From assembly GCA_963728495.1 (NCBI GenBank), contig CAVSKI010000011.1, positions 1 through 64,000 on the forward strand: a stretch of DNA of 64,000 nt, written 5' to 3'. Position 1 is the first letter of the stretch, and each line of letters opens with the position of its first letter. This stretch comes from JACVRW01 sp963728495 (GTDB lineage: Bacteria > Actinomycetota > Thermoleophilia > Solirubrobacterales > Thermoleophilaceae). Below, piece by piece: positions 31,567 through 39,933 of the stretch. The notes under the pieces are model-generated. The model was not told where the DNA came from and made no database searches. It worked only from the letters and a program-made list of their open reading frames with translations. A program made the translations under genes and the position numbers.

Positions 31567-32910
31567 CTACAGCGGCGGGATGTTCTGGTTCCGTCGCAGG
31601 ACGTTGTCCGGGTCGTATCGACTCTTCAGCGCCCGGAGGCGGTCGAACGCCTCCGCTCCGAATGACGCCCGCACTCTCTCTAATGGCTCGTCAGCCTGCA
31701 TGTAGTTGGCGTACCCGCCGCTGACTGCCCATGGCTCCATCGCAGCGGCAGTCTCGCGGGCCCAAGCGATCTGTTGCTCGTCCAAGGTGGGGTCGACCCA
31801 GCTCGCCATCACGCTGATGTTGAAGGCCGCATCCCGGTAGCCAAGCGCCGCGGTGGTTGGATCCACGTCCTTCGGGGCGCCGCGCAGAGACTCGATCAGG
31901 AGCGCGCCTGGCGGGCGGCCCAGGGCCGTCATACGGCCGAGAAGCTCGTCGATCAGCTCGTCCGGGAGCTCGCGGACGAAGTGGCTCTTCCAGTAGTTGC
32001 GGTCCACACCGTAGCCCGGGTCGAAGACGCGCTGCTGGTCGAGGAAGGTCTGGGAGCGCACTCCGTCGTTGACGAGCCCTCGCGCCGAGCGCAGCGCGCG
32101 CAGCTCCTCGGGGTTCGCCTCGGGGCCGGTGTAGCACGGGGCAACGTCGAGCGCCGGGGTCAGGGACTCGTCGATTGTGAGCTGCGCCTGGCAGCTCAGG
32201 TCGTTCCCGGCGCGCGCATCGACGTCGCGGAACGTACGGAGGGCATCCTCGACCCCGTCGCCTGCGTACTCGAGGCGGCCGCCGATCACCCGCTCGAGCG
32301 GGTACAGGCGAAACCTCAGCCGAGTCGCGACGCCGAAGTTGCCGCCTCCACCACGGAGCGCCCAGAGAAGCTCCGGGTTCTCCCCGTCGCTCGTGCGGAC
32401 CACGTCCCCACGCGGGGTGACGAGCTCCGCCGCGACGAGGTTGTCGCAGGTGAGGCCGTGCTGAGCGGTCAGGTGCCCGATCCCTCCGCCGAAGGTGAGG
32501 CCCGCGACCCCGGTCGAGCCGACCACGCCTCCGGGCGTGACTAGGCCGTGCGCGTGGGTCGCGGCGTCGAAGTCGAGCCAGGTCGCCCCGGCCTCGGAAG
32601 TGGCGAGACGCCGGTCCGGATCGACCGCGACGCCGCGCATCCGCGAGAGGTCGATCACCAGCCCGTCGTCGACCGCGCAATGCCCGGCGGGATTGTGGCC
32701 TCCACCGCGCACCGCGATCTCAAGTCCATGCGCTTGGCCGAAGGCCAGCGCCACGGCCACATCCTCGGCGTCCACGCAGCGGGCGATCGCCGCCGGCCGC
32801 CGGTCGATCAGGAGGTTGAAGCAGAGGCGCGCTCGCTCGTACTCGCGATCGGACGCTGTCAGAACGTCGCCGGACAACGAGTCGCGGAGCTGGGTGAGGC
32901 TCGCGGTCAT
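31567..32910 (-). CDS. FAD-binding oxidoreductase (berberine-bridge/GlcD type)
   Basis: 447 residues with an FAD_binding_4 domain: IAVRGGGHNPAGH holds His72, the usual covalent FAD attachment, then GVVGSTGVAGLTFGGGIGHLTAQHGLTCDNLVAAELVTPRGDVV. The C-terminus NYMQADEPLERVRASFGAEAFDRLRALKSRYDPDNVLRRNQNIPP is the BBE module. These oxidases act on sugars, alkaloids or similar alcohols using O2. Its ATG overlaps the stop of the esterase gene, so both act in one operon. Confidence 0.92.
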   Translation of the reverse strand: MTASLTQLRDSLSGDVLTASDREYERARLCFNLLIDRRPAAIARCVDAEDVAVALAFGQAHGLEIAVRGGGHNPAGHCAVDDGLVIDLSRMRGVAVDPDRRLATSEAGATWLDFDAATHAHGLVTPGGVVGSTGVAGLTFGGGIGHLTAQHGLTCDNLVAAELVTPRGDVVRTSDGENPELLWALRGGGGNFGVATRLRFRLYPLERVIGGRLEYAGDGVEDALRTFRDVDARAGNDLSCQAQLTIDESLTPALDVAPCYTGPEANPEELRALRSARGLVNDGVRSQTFLDQQRVFDPGYGVDRNYWKSHFVRELPDELIDELLGRMTALGRPPGALLIESLRGAPKDVDPTTAALGYRDAAFNISVMASWVDPTLDEQQIAWARETAAAMEPWAVSGGYANYMQADEPLERVRASFGAEAFDRLRALKSRYDPDNVLRRNQNIPPL

Positions 32911-34088
32911 GCGTAGACGCGGTCGGCTCGACTGGGGTCCGGCGCCGCGATCGACGCCGCGAAGGCTTCGATGCCGTCAATGACGGCCTCGAAGCGGATC
33001 GAGGAGAGGAGGTCGAACGAGTGCTCGGCGCCGGGCAACTCGACATAGACGACAGGTTCGGCCGAGGCGCTGCGGGCTTGCTCGGCGAGCACGCGGGCGC
33101 GCGTTGCGGAGGTGAGCGTGTCCCTGTCGCCATGGACGATGAGAAGCGGCGGAGAGCCGCGCTCGACGTAGTCGAACGGCGAGGAGGGCAGCGATTCCCG
33201 GCTGGCGATGCCGCCGTAGTAGCCGTAGAGCCCGACGATCGCCGCTACGGACGTGTCGGCCTGTTCGAACCCTGGCTGGAACTCACGGTCGTTCGTGGTG
33301 AAGCCCGCCAGCGTCGCCAGGCGGGCGCCGAATGAGCTTCCTACGAGAACGATTCGGTCGGGGTCGCCGCCGTGCTCGCTCGCCCGTTCGCGAGCCCAGG
33401 CGATGACCTTCTTGACGTCGATCAGCTCGTCGGGAAAGGTAGCTGCGGGCTGTAGCCGGTAGGTCGCGCTGATGCAGACCCAGCCCTGGCGGGCGAGCCG
33501 GAACAGCAGACGCCGCGCGTAGAAGCTCCTTCGGCCGGGCGCGAACGAGAAACCTCCGCCGTGCAGATGAATCAGCACCGGTCCGCCGCTACCGCCGCCT
33601 CGGCGCCGGTAGAGATCGAGGCGGTTGCGGCGGCCGGCATCGCCGTAGCTGAGGTTGGAGAGGCGCGTCACACCGGGGTGGAACAGGGGCAGCGGCGCGA
33701 AGAGGATCCGTCCCCAGGGCAGGTTTGCGATCGACTTGACAGCTCCCGCACGCCGCCACCGCGGCCCGATCTCACGGTCGAGCGCCTGCTCGATGGCGGG
33801 CGCTGCTCGCAGGCTCCGGCGCACGAGAACAGGCGTGCCGACGAACGTCACGGCGGCGAGACCGAGCGCGACCCACACGAGCGTCCCGTGCAGATCGCCC
33901 TCGGAAAACGCGAGCAACGTCGAGGCGCCGATCCAGTAGAAGGCCAGGAACGGCGACTCATTCGGGATAGCGCTTACCATCCAGGTCGCCGGCCCCACCA
34001 GCCCCGAGCGGAACGGCCGAAACAACGACGCCGCCATTGCGAGGGCCATCAGCCCCGCCGTGATCAGGAAGCCGACCGGCACACCCAA
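32907..34088 (-). CDS. Alpha/beta hydrolase (lipase/esterase) with N-terminal membrane helices
   Basis: 393 residues. Residues 1-90 contain three hydrophobic segments; the rest is an HSL-type esterase: oxyanion HGGG at 176-179 (LIHLHGGGFSF), nucleophile Ser252 in LVGSSFGAR, and candidate Asp and His in VHGDRDTLTSATR and GAEHSFD. The membrane anchor suggests action at the cytoplasmic membrane. It is upstream of and coupled (ATGA) to the FAD oxidase, so an ester-released alcohol might be oxidised next; that link is inference. Confidence 0.88.
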   Translation of the reverse strand: MGVPVGFLITAGLMALAMAASLFRPFRSGLVGPATWMVSAIPNESPFLAFYWIGASTLLAFSEGDLHGTLVWVALGLAAVTFVGTPVLVRRSLRAAPAIEQALDREIGPRWRRAGAVKSIANLPWGRILFAPLPLFHPGVTRLSNLSYGDAGRRNRLDLYRRRGGGSGGPVLIHLHGGGFSFAPGRRSFYARRLLFRLARQGWVCISATYRLQPAATFPDELIDVKKVIAWARERASEHGGDPDRIVLVGSSFGARLATLAGFTTNDREFQPGFEQADTSVAAIVGLYGYYGGIASRESLPSSPFDYVERGSPPLLIVHGDRDTLTSATRARVLAEQARSASAEPVVYVELPGAEHSFDLLSSIRFEAVIDGIEAFAASIAAPDPSRADRVYA

Positions 34089-34318
34089 CCTGACCGGCCC
34101 ACGCAGGGCGCCACAGGCGCTATCCAGCGGGAGCGTTCCTGCGCCCGAGTCATGCGGACAAGAATGCGACGCCGCCCCCGCCCGGGAAATACGGCCTCCT
34201 GGCGTCAGCCCGTGCGGTTATCCGCACCCAGGGCGATGCTGGCCCGGTACCGTCGTCCAACCGCGCGCGGGGCTGTCGATCTCGAGGCCGCCGCCCGGCG
34301 CGCTCACGCGCGGCCTCG

Positions 34319-34459
34319 GATGAGTTGGCCGCCCAGGAGCTGCAGATCGCGCAGCTAGCCGGCGAGGGACTGTCGAACCGCGAGATCGGGCAGAAGTTAT
34401 TCGTTTCCCCGAGGACCGTCAGCACCCACCTCTACCGGATCTACCAAAGCTCGGAGTAA
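34319..34459 (+). pseudogene. LuxR helix-turn-helix remnant
   Basis: An open stretch ending at TAA 34457 reads DELAAQELQIAQLAGEGLSNREIGQKLFVSPRTVSTHLYRIYQSSE. This is a LuxR/GerE C-terminus (LTxQExQIAxLAxxGLSNREIGxxLFxSxRTVxxHLYRIxxK) cut before its last helix. No sensor or start is readable upstream; the preceding 230 bases are a scrambled Arg-rich region. Non-functional relic. Confidence 0.7.
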
Positions 34460-34479
34460 GCGGTCGAGGCCAGCTGGCG

Positions 34480-34893
34480 TCAGTCTTGTCTGAAACCGCG
34501 TAGCGGGTTAGCCACGGCTTCGAGCGCTTCGGCCTCCGTTCGGAAGCTGAGGACCCGCGCCAGCTTTCCGCCGGTCATGAAGAATGCGGAGTAGTACGGC
34601 GCATGGATCTCGGCGCCGCTGCCACCGCCTCGTGCGTGGAACGTTCCGACCACGAGGACCTCGTCGCCGAGGTCGCGGAACTCCTGGGCCTCCAAGTTGA
34701 GGACCTCCCAGACGTCGGAGTCCCGGAAGTAGCTCGCGAGCCCGCCGGCCCCGTGGTAGACGGTGGACTGGACCGTCCCGGTCCACGTCACCCACTGGAA
34801 GTCGTCCGTGACCATCTCGACCAGGGCGGGTACGTCCCGGCGGTTGAAGGCGGCGACCGCGTTCCTCGCGAGCCCGAGGTTCTCCTGCGACAT
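34480..34893 (-). CDS. SnoaL-like (NTF2-fold) protein
   Basis: 137 residues, MSQENLGLARNAVAAFNRRDVPALVEMVTDDFQWVTWTGTVQSTVYHGAGGLASYF ... GTFHARGGGSGAEI. This is a cone-shaped NTF2-like fold found in polyketide cyclases, steroid isomerases and many proteins of unknown role. It follows a closely similar gene with a 3-base gap (stop of one, start of the other), so it is probably a tandem duplicate and cotranscribed. Confidence 0.82.
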   Translation of the reverse strand: MSQENLGLARNAVAAFNRRDVPALVEMVTDDFQWVTWTGTVQSTVYHGAGGLASYFRDSDVWEVLNLEAQEFRDLGDEVLVVGTFHARGGGSGAEIHAPYYSAFFMTGGKLARVLSFRTEAEALEAVANPLRGFRQD

Positions 34894-34896
34894 CGC

Positions 34897-35316
34897 CTAG
34901 TCCTCCTCGAGCGAAGTCTCGTTTCGCAGCCCCACGGCTTCGAGGGCGACTGCTCTAGACGTGTACGCCTGCCAGGAGGCGATCTTCCCGTCGCTGAAGC
35001 CGAACACCCACGTTGCCGGTGTGGACAGTTCCACGCCGCTCCGTCCAACCGCCTCCCAGTGCCCCGACACCATGAGCTCTGTGCCGACCGGTTTGAACTC
35101 CTCGGCGCAAATCAAGAAGGTTTCCCAAACTTCCGACTGCGCCAGCCACCACGCACGCACTTCGTCGTGCCCTCGGTAAACCTTGCCTTCCAATGCTGCG
35201 CCGACTGGAGCAAATTCAACATCGGGGCGCAGATGGGCGAGATAGGCGTCGATGTCCCCGCGGTTCCACACCTCGAACGCTCGCTGTACAACTTCGACGA
35301 ACTTCTCCTGCGACAT
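34897..35316 (-). CDS. SnoaL-like (NTF2-fold) protein
   Basis: 139 residues, MSQEKFVEVVQRAFEVWNRGDIDAYLAHLRPDVEFAPVGAALEGKVYRGHDEVRAWWLAQ ... WVFGFSDGKIASWQAYTSRAVALEAVGL. Same family as the adjacent 34480 gene and those at 38434, 51685 and 58078. The ending (DGK...YTSRAVALEAVGL) is typical. Ligand and reaction cannot be inferred. Confidence 0.83.
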   Translation of the reverse strand: MSQEKFVEVVQRAFEVWNRGDIDAYLAHLRPDVEFAPVGAALEGKVYRGHDEVRAWWLAQSEVWETFLICAEEFKPVGTELMVSGHWEAVGRSGVELSTPATWVFGFSDGKIASWQAYTSRAVALEAVGLRNETSLEED

Positions 35317-35420
35317 CGCCCGCGCAGTATCCCCCGCCTGGGGGGAGGGGGTGATCGTCGAAGCGCGTGCGCGGCGAGCGTCGAGACCGGCGATGATTCG
35401 TGCTCAGCGTGAGCGGGTCC

Positions 35421-35765
35421 TCAATCGGTAGGCCCTCTTTGTTTGCGTGCCTTCTCAAAGTCCTCCCACGTTGCAATAGCGAAGATCACCGTGAAGAAGC
35501 ACATGACGACCGCTATTCCTCCCAACACCAGGAAGCACACAGCTGCGACGACGCCCAAGAATCCTTCGTAGGCCTGTCCGTCCTCCGGGAAATTGGCCAG
35601 GGGGAAGATAATCAGGACGACGCCGCCGACTGCGAGAAGCGTGGAGAGGACGTCGCCGAAGACTCGCTCCCAAGGATCCGGGTTCCGCTCATGGTGGCGT
35701 GTCAGCACCATCATGACCACCGGAATGGCCATCACGGTCAGCAGCGTGAGTAAGCCCTCACCCAT
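35421..35765 (-). CDS. Small membrane protein of unknown function
   Basis: 114 residues with three or four hydrophobic helices (LLTLLTVMAIPVVMMVLTRHHE, FGDVLSTLLAVGGVVLIIFPLA, GFLGVVAAVCFLVLGGIAVVMCFFTVIFAIATWED). The codon usage is visibly less GC-biased than its neighbours, suggesting foreign origin. No family recognised. Confidence 0.65.
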   Translation of the reverse strand: MGEGLLTLLTVMAIPVVMMVLTRHHERNPDPWERVFGDVLSTLLAVGGVVLIIFPLANFPEDGQAYEGFLGVVAAVCFLVLGGIAVVMCFFTVIFAIATWEDFEKARKQRGPTD

Positions 35766-35904
35766 CGCCCCGACCTGCTTGACCGGGATTCGCCAAGCTG
35801 GGCATGGCTAAGGCGCCGCGTCGCGACAGCTGCACGTGGCATCGGCGGCATTTCCCGCCCATTATCACGCGGACACGATGGCCGGTGACCTCAGGCGTTC
35901 GACC

Positions 35905-36264
35905 CTAGGCCGAGACCGAGTCCTCGCCGGGCTCCTCCAGCTGCTCGACGCGGCGATGCGCGGGTTCGACGTTAGGGGCCGCGGCGATCACGCCGATTTC
36001 GTACGTGTCGACGGACACTATCGAGGCCCCACCGGTCTCTACGCGCTGCTGACGCCGCTCCCCGGCCGACTCGGCACTCGCCACCATTGCTTCCTCGCTG
36101 TCCCAGACGGTCATGGAAATGGCCGCGCTGGTGCTCGGTTCAATCATGAAGTAACCGTGCGAGAAGCCGTCGACCAATTGAAGCGAGCCGATCGTTCCTT
36201 TAAAGCTTTCGAGAAGCCGGTCGGTGTCCTCGTCAGCGTGATACGTGGTGACGCGTGCAAACAT
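35905..36264 (-). CDS. ABM-like small protein
   Basis: 119 residues, MFARVTTYHADEDTDRLLESFKGTIGSLQLVDGFSHGYFMIEPSTSAAISMTVWDSEEAMVASAESAGERRQQRVETGGASIVSVDTYEIG. This is a ferredoxin-like dimeric alpha/beta barrel layout (ARVTTY..., G..G......SAISMTVWDSEEAM) like antibiotic-biosynthesis-monooxygenase-type domains. Substrate unknown. Confidence 0.7.
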   Translation of the reverse strand: MFARVTTYHADEDTDRLLESFKGTIGSLQLVDGFSHGYFMIEPSTSAAISMTVWDSEEAMVASAESAGERRQQRVETGGASIVSVDTYEIGVIAAAPNVEPAHRRVEQLEEPGEDSVSA

Positions 36265-36646
36265 GGAAACTCCGATCCTGAACTAGCGGTGGGCGAGAAA
36301 AGCTGCAGAGGCGGGCCGTCGTGAGGAAGGGCGAAAGAGTCTCAAAGCTGTGCCGCTGCAGCAAGTGCCAGGGAGCGGCCAGTGGTGCTCGCCGCTCCCC
36401 GCGTTGTCCTCGACCCGGTACAGCTTGCGAAGGCAAGGCAAGGCGGTTGGCCTGGCTAGAAAGCGGGGGCGAAGAAAATCCCACGCCGCGCTTAGGGCCC
36501 TCAGCGGTTCATACATGCCGTGGCGGGCGCGACAGGGCGGCCCTAGGGGCTGCCATCGCTGGTGAGAAGTACTCGGCAGGGCCAGCTACCTCGGCCACCC
36601 GCCACGACCCGGTGCCTTGGCAGCGGATGAAGCGGCCGCCTAGACC
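36265..36646. other. Gap containing a partial repeat copy
   Basis: About 380 bases without a gene. The centre (36451-36560) is copy D of the dispersed repeat; flanks show no coding signal. Confidence 0.45.
36451..36560 (+). repeat. Dispersed noncoding repeat, copy D (partial)
   Basis: Aligns with the central blocks of copies A-C: CTGGCTAGAAAGCGGGGGCGAAGA, ATCCCACGCCGCG, CAGCGGTTCATACATGCCG, TGGCGGGCGCGACAGGGCGG. The 3' CCCCGCCGAAC and hairpin blocks are lost. Confidence 0.6.
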
Positions 36647-37414
36647 TCAGCGCACGCGATAGACCCGGTACATGCCGAGCCGGTTGTGCTCGCTGAAGAA
36701 GCACACCATCGCGTAGCGCCCAGGACGGTCAAAGCTCACCTCGTTGTCGTTGGTCGAGCCCTGGCTTATCAGCCCCTGGACGTCGACGGGCTCGCCCGCG
36801 ACCACACGCTCGAGGGCCCGCTCGTTCGTGCCGCGGAAGGCTCGGTTGACCTGGCGGCCGTTCACGCCCCGACGCAGCGGGAACGCGATCGCGAAGTGAA
36901 GGGCCGTCCCGGCGTTCTTGACCCGGATACGACCGCTTCGCGGCAGGGTCTTTGGACCGCGGAACCCGTAGTCGACCATTCGGATACGCGCGTCCGGCCG
37001 CGGTGCGCTCGCTCCGTTGGGGCCGCCTGTGGTGAAAGTCGTGAGCGCCTGTCTACGGCCCGCGATCACCACGTATGTCGTGTTGGGCCGCAGGTCGACG
37101 GTGACCGCCTTCCCCGGCGCCGCCGTTGCTTCGAGGAAGACCTGGCCGAGCGCCTTCACGGAGCGGGGGTTGGAAAGGGACTGGCGCAGCTGATCGACGC
37201 TCACCCCCGCCCGCAACGTGGCGAGGTTGAACTCGCCCCGCCCCTCGAACGTGAAGCGCGTGGGACCCGCACCGATCGGTCCGGAGGGGTCCAGGACGAC
37301 GTTCGAGCCTGACACACTCACGGCCACGGTGGGAACGGACGACTGAGCGGCCGCGAGGGTCACCGGGACTCCCAGAAGCAAAACCGCTCCGATGATCAGC
37401 TTGACTCTCCGCAC
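36647..37414 (-). CDS. Secreted protein with a cupredoxin-like C-terminus
   Basis: 255 residues with a cleavable signal peptide (VKLIIGAVLLLGVPVTLAAAQS). A beta-rich region of unknown type is followed by MVDYGFRGPKTLPRSGRIRVKNAGTALHFAIAFPL and, at the end, YAMVCFFSEHNRLGMYRV. The His in ALHF with Cys238, His243 and Met248 copies the type-1 copper ligand order of plastocyanin/azurin-like proteins. I infer a secreted blue-copper-like protein; copper binding is not proven. Confidence 0.72.
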   Translation of the reverse strand: MRRVKLIIGAVLLLGVPVTLAAAQSSVPTVAVSVSGSNVVLDPSGPIGAGPTRFTFEGRGEFNLATLRAGVSVDQLRQSLSNPRSVKALGQVFLEATAAPGKAVTVDLRPNTTYVVIAGRRQALTTFTTGGPNGASAPRPDARIRMVDYGFRGPKTLPRSGRIRVKNAGTALHFAIAFPLRRGVNGRQVNRAFRGTNERALERVVAGEPVDVQGLISQGSTNDNEVSFDRPGRYAMVCFFSEHNRLGMYRVYRVR

Positions 37415-37693
37415 CTGACGCCTCCTCGGTCGCTCGCGGGTTCTACAACGAGACTCCCCCGGTCGGTCCAGTGCCCTATGGGGGACGCGCGTCCAACCCT
37501 ACCCGAGCCGCCCGAACCTTTCAGTCCGTGTTACACATGCGTTGCAGCTGGTGCCCTGGGCAAGCGTCGCCGAGTGGTCGGTCGAGCAGTAGTGGCAGAG
37601 CAGACTGCAGAGGAAGAAGAGCCCGATCTCAAGCTCAATGGTGAACTTCACCGCGATCATCGTCCGTCGCTCCGGTGCGATGAGCTTGAAGCC
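37415..37693. other. Divergent intergenic region
   Basis: About 280 bases between the secreted protein and the DHFR-like gene. An open frame in phase with the latter extends upstream but its residues do not match the family, so it is treated as leader. No hairpin of note. Confidence 0.35.
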
Positions 37694-38257
37694 ATGCTGA
37701 TCTACTCGATGAGCGTCTCGGTGGACGGCTTCATCGCCGACCGCGAGGGCGCGTTCGGGTGGACGGCCCCTAGCGAGGAGCTGTTTCGCTTCCACACCGC
37801 CCTGGTAAGCGAGCTCGGCGGCTATCTGTGCGGCCGCAGGCTCTACGAGACGTTGCTGGTGTGGGAGACGGACCGGTCGCTGCGCGACAACGAGCTCAGG
37901 GCCGCGTTCGCCGACGTCTGGTGCGCGATCCCGAAGGTCGTCTTCAGCCACACGCTTGACAGCGTCCAGGGCAACGTCCGGCTCGCCAACGCGTCATTGG
38001 CCGAGGAGGCCGCTGCGGCGCTCGACGCGACCGACAAGGACGTCTCGATCGGCGGCGCCGGGCTGGCCGCGCAGGCGATCGAGCTCGGCCTCGTCGACGA
38101 GCTGCGCATCTTCCGCTATCCGGTCGTCGTCGGTGGCGGCACGCCATTCCTGCCCCCGGTCACCGAAGACGTCCCGCTCGACCTGATCGAGACCAGGACG
38201 TTCGGCTCGCGCGTGATCTACGAGCGCTACGGGCGCGCCCGCGACGAGTCGGACTGA
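37694..38257 (+). CDS. Dihydrofolate reductase-family protein (RibD C-terminal type)
   Basis: 187 residues, MLIYSMSVSVDGFIADREGAFGWTAPSEELFRFHTALVSELGGYLCGRRLYETLLVW ... KDVSIGGAGLAAQAIELGLVDELRIFRYPVVVGGGTPFLP. Classic RibD_C/DHFR-like fold with the NADPH-binding IGGAGLAAQAIELGLVDEL block. Such stand-alone members reduce unknown substrates. ATG 37694 is where homology begins. A related gene is at 47755. Confidence 0.88.
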   Translation: MLIYSMSVSVDGFIADREGAFGWTAPSEELFRFHTALVSELGGYLCGRRLYETLLVWETDRSLRDNELRAAFADVWCAIPKVVFSHTLDSVQGNVRLANASLAEEAAAALDATDKDVSIGGAGLAAQAIELGLVDELRIFRYPVVVGGGTPFLPPVTEDVPLDLIETRTFGSRVIYERYGRARDESD

Positions 38258-38265
38258 CACCGGCG

Positions 38266-38352
38266 TTCGAGTCAGCAGCGCCTCGCCGGACCGGGTGTTC
38301 GCTGCGCTGACCGACCCCGACGCGCTTGCCGGACCGCTTAGGGGCGGCCCTC
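38266..38352 (+). pseudogene. AHSA1/SRPBCC N-terminal remnant
   Basis: Immediately after the DHFR-like gene the frame reads VRVSSASPDRVFAALTDPDALAGPL, matching the start of AHSA1/SRPBCC ligand-binding proteins (V.ASPxRVFxALTDPxxLxxW). It then dissolves into Gly/Pro/Arg-rich sequence. The remaining five-sixths of the domain is absent. Confidence 0.5.
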
Positions 38353-38433
38353 GCGCGCCTGGTTTGGACGAGGCGGCACCCGGCATCAGCCCTGGCGTCA
38401 CTGCTGCTTGGAGCGATAGGCGGCGGTCCCCAG

Positions 38434-38820
38434 CTAGTGATCTAGTCCCGTCGCCTCGACGGCGTCGGATCGCTGTCTGAACTCACGTTTGCGGACGCAC
38501 TGGCCGTCGCTAAACGAGTAGACATCGAACAGGCGCTCCTCGTACTCGATTCCGCTGCCCCGTCCACGACCCGAATAGAAGACGGTGACGAGGACCTGGT
38601 TCCCCGCGTCGAGGAAATCCTCCGGAACGGTCTCCAGGCCGTCCCACGTGCTGTCCCACCGCTCCCACATGGCGCGAACTTCCTCTCGCCCACGAAGCGG
38701 GAGCTCCTGACCTACCTCGTAGACGACGTCAGGGGCAAGGCAGGCTGCCGCCTCCGCATAGTCGCCGCGCCGGTAACTCCCGAAAAGCCGCTTGACGACC
38801 TCGACGTTCGCTTGTGACAT
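38434..38820 (-). CDS. SnoaL-like (NTF2-fold) protein
   Basis: 128 residues from ATG 38820, MSQANVEVVKRLFGSYRRGDYAEAAACLAPDVVYEVGQELPLRGREEVRAMWERWDSTWDGLETVPEDFLDAGNQVLVTVFYSGRGRGSGIEYE. Same family as the genes at 34480, 34897, 51685 and 58078. GTG 38826 is an in-frame alternative. Confidence 0.83.
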   Translation of the reverse strand: MSQANVEVVKRLFGSYRRGDYAEAAACLAPDVVYEVGQELPLRGREEVRAMWERWDSTWDGLETVPEDFLDAGNQVLVTVFYSGRGRGSGIEYEERLFDVYSFSDGQCVRKREFRQRSDAVEATGLDH

Positions 38821-38826
38821 CGTCAC

Positions 38827-39183
38827 GCAGTATCGCGATCAGCTCTCAACCAAGTGAATGGGGGGCTTCCGCCTTGCGCGACGAGCGGCCCCGCGGAACT
38901 GGTTTTCTAAACGTGGGCGTTCTCGAGGGCTGGCTCTCCGAGCTAAAACAAGCAAGGGCGGCGCTTACCAGCCCCCGACCCGAGATACCTGGCACAGTGG
39001 CGCACGCCGCCCTTCGTCTAACAACGGCCAAGCCCTCGGTGGCCTTTCGGCGACGGCTACTGCCGGCGCCGCCAGTGCTAACGCATTTGCAAACGAACGG
39101 CGATAACGGGTCGCATCGGGCTCCCTACCGGCGCTAGTCCCGCGGCCTCGGCGGGGTGGAGATCCAACAGTAGGATCGCGGCC
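38827..39183. other. Gap without a supported gene
   Basis: About 357 bases between divergent genes. No coding region on either strand that I would defend; presumably promoters of both neighbours. Confidence 0.35.
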
Positions 39184-39585
39184 GTGCCCTTCACGCGCAG
39201 GAACATCAAGGAGGACTTGGAGGACGTGGGATCCAGGTTCGACGGCGCGCCGGACCTGGAGTTCCGCTTGGCAACCGAGGCGCTGGAGCTCGAGCAGTCC
39301 GGCCTGGGCTACCAGCGCGTCCCGCCCGGCTATCGCTTCCCGTACGGCCACACGCACAAGACGCAGGAGGAGGTCTACGTAGTCGTGCGCGGGAGCGGAC
39401 AGATGAAGCTCGACGACGAGATCGTCGAGCTCAACGAGTGGGACGTGCTGCGCGTCCCGCCCGGCACGTGGCGATGCTATGAGGCCGGGCCGAAGGGCCT
39501 CGAGCTCATCGTCATCGGGGCGCCCAATCTGGGCGAGACTCCGCGCGAAGACGTCGAGGGCCAGCGCGGCTGGTGGGCTGACTAG
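39184..39585 (+). CDS. Cupin-domain protein
   Basis: 133 residues from GTG 39184. Cupin motif 1 is YRFPYGHTHKTQEEVYVVVRGSGQMKLDDE (G(X)5HXH(X)nE(X)6G), and motif 2 is LNEWDVLRVPPGTWRCYEAGPKGLELIVIG. The His and Glu ligands of motif 1 are present, but motif 2 has Trp instead of His, so the metal site may be three-ligand. Small-molecule isomerase or dioxygenase-type functions are possible. Confidence 0.83.
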   Translation: MPFTRRNIKEDLEDVGSRFDGAPDLEFRLATEALELEQSGLGYQRVPPGYRFPYGHTHKTQEEVYVVVRGSGQMKLDDEIVELNEWDVLRVPPGTWRCYEAGPKGLELIVIGAPNLGETPREDVEGQRGWWAD

Positions 39586-39784
39586 CGCCCGGCGGCGCAC
39601 TCTCGCTGCCCTTCCGTCGGGTTGCCTCGGCGCGTGGTCCCCGGAGCTCCTTAGACGGAAAGTCGAATGCATTGTCCTGCCGTCTACACGCTCGGTGATC
39701 TCGCCAACCTGGCCGCTTCACCGGGCCCAGCCACCCTGGACAAGCAACGGCGAGAACCCCTGTCGCCACTAAGGCGAGGTCAAG

Positions 39785-39850
39785 GCGCAGCGCCCGGGCG
39801 GTATATGTGGTCCAGGCGGTTGCGGGTTCGAGTCCCGACGCTCACCCTCA
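39785..39850 (+). tRNA. tRNA-His-like 3' half (pseudo-tRNA; possible attachment site)
   Basis: The last 29 bases (39822-39850) are a T-arm plus acceptor end: GCGGGTTCGAGTCCCG then ACGCTCACCC. Just upstream ATATGTGGTCC places a GTG anticodon after a T, as in tRNA-His. The C before the end fits the tRNA-His discriminator. The D-arm and 5' acceptor strand cannot be found, so this is not a functional tRNA. The same 29 bases recur at 44372-44400 with one mismatch. Confidence 0.6.
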
Positions 39851-39933
39851 CGGTTGCGCAGAGGGCACCAGCACACGCGCCCGTGAGACCAGGGTGCCAA
39901 CTCGCCACGCAGGCGACTGCGACCCTCGCGTCG

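Noticed and set aside
37478..37693. In-frame upstream extension of the DHFR-like gene
   Set aside because: Residues before MLIYSMSVSVDGF do not resemble the family, which normally starts at this strand.
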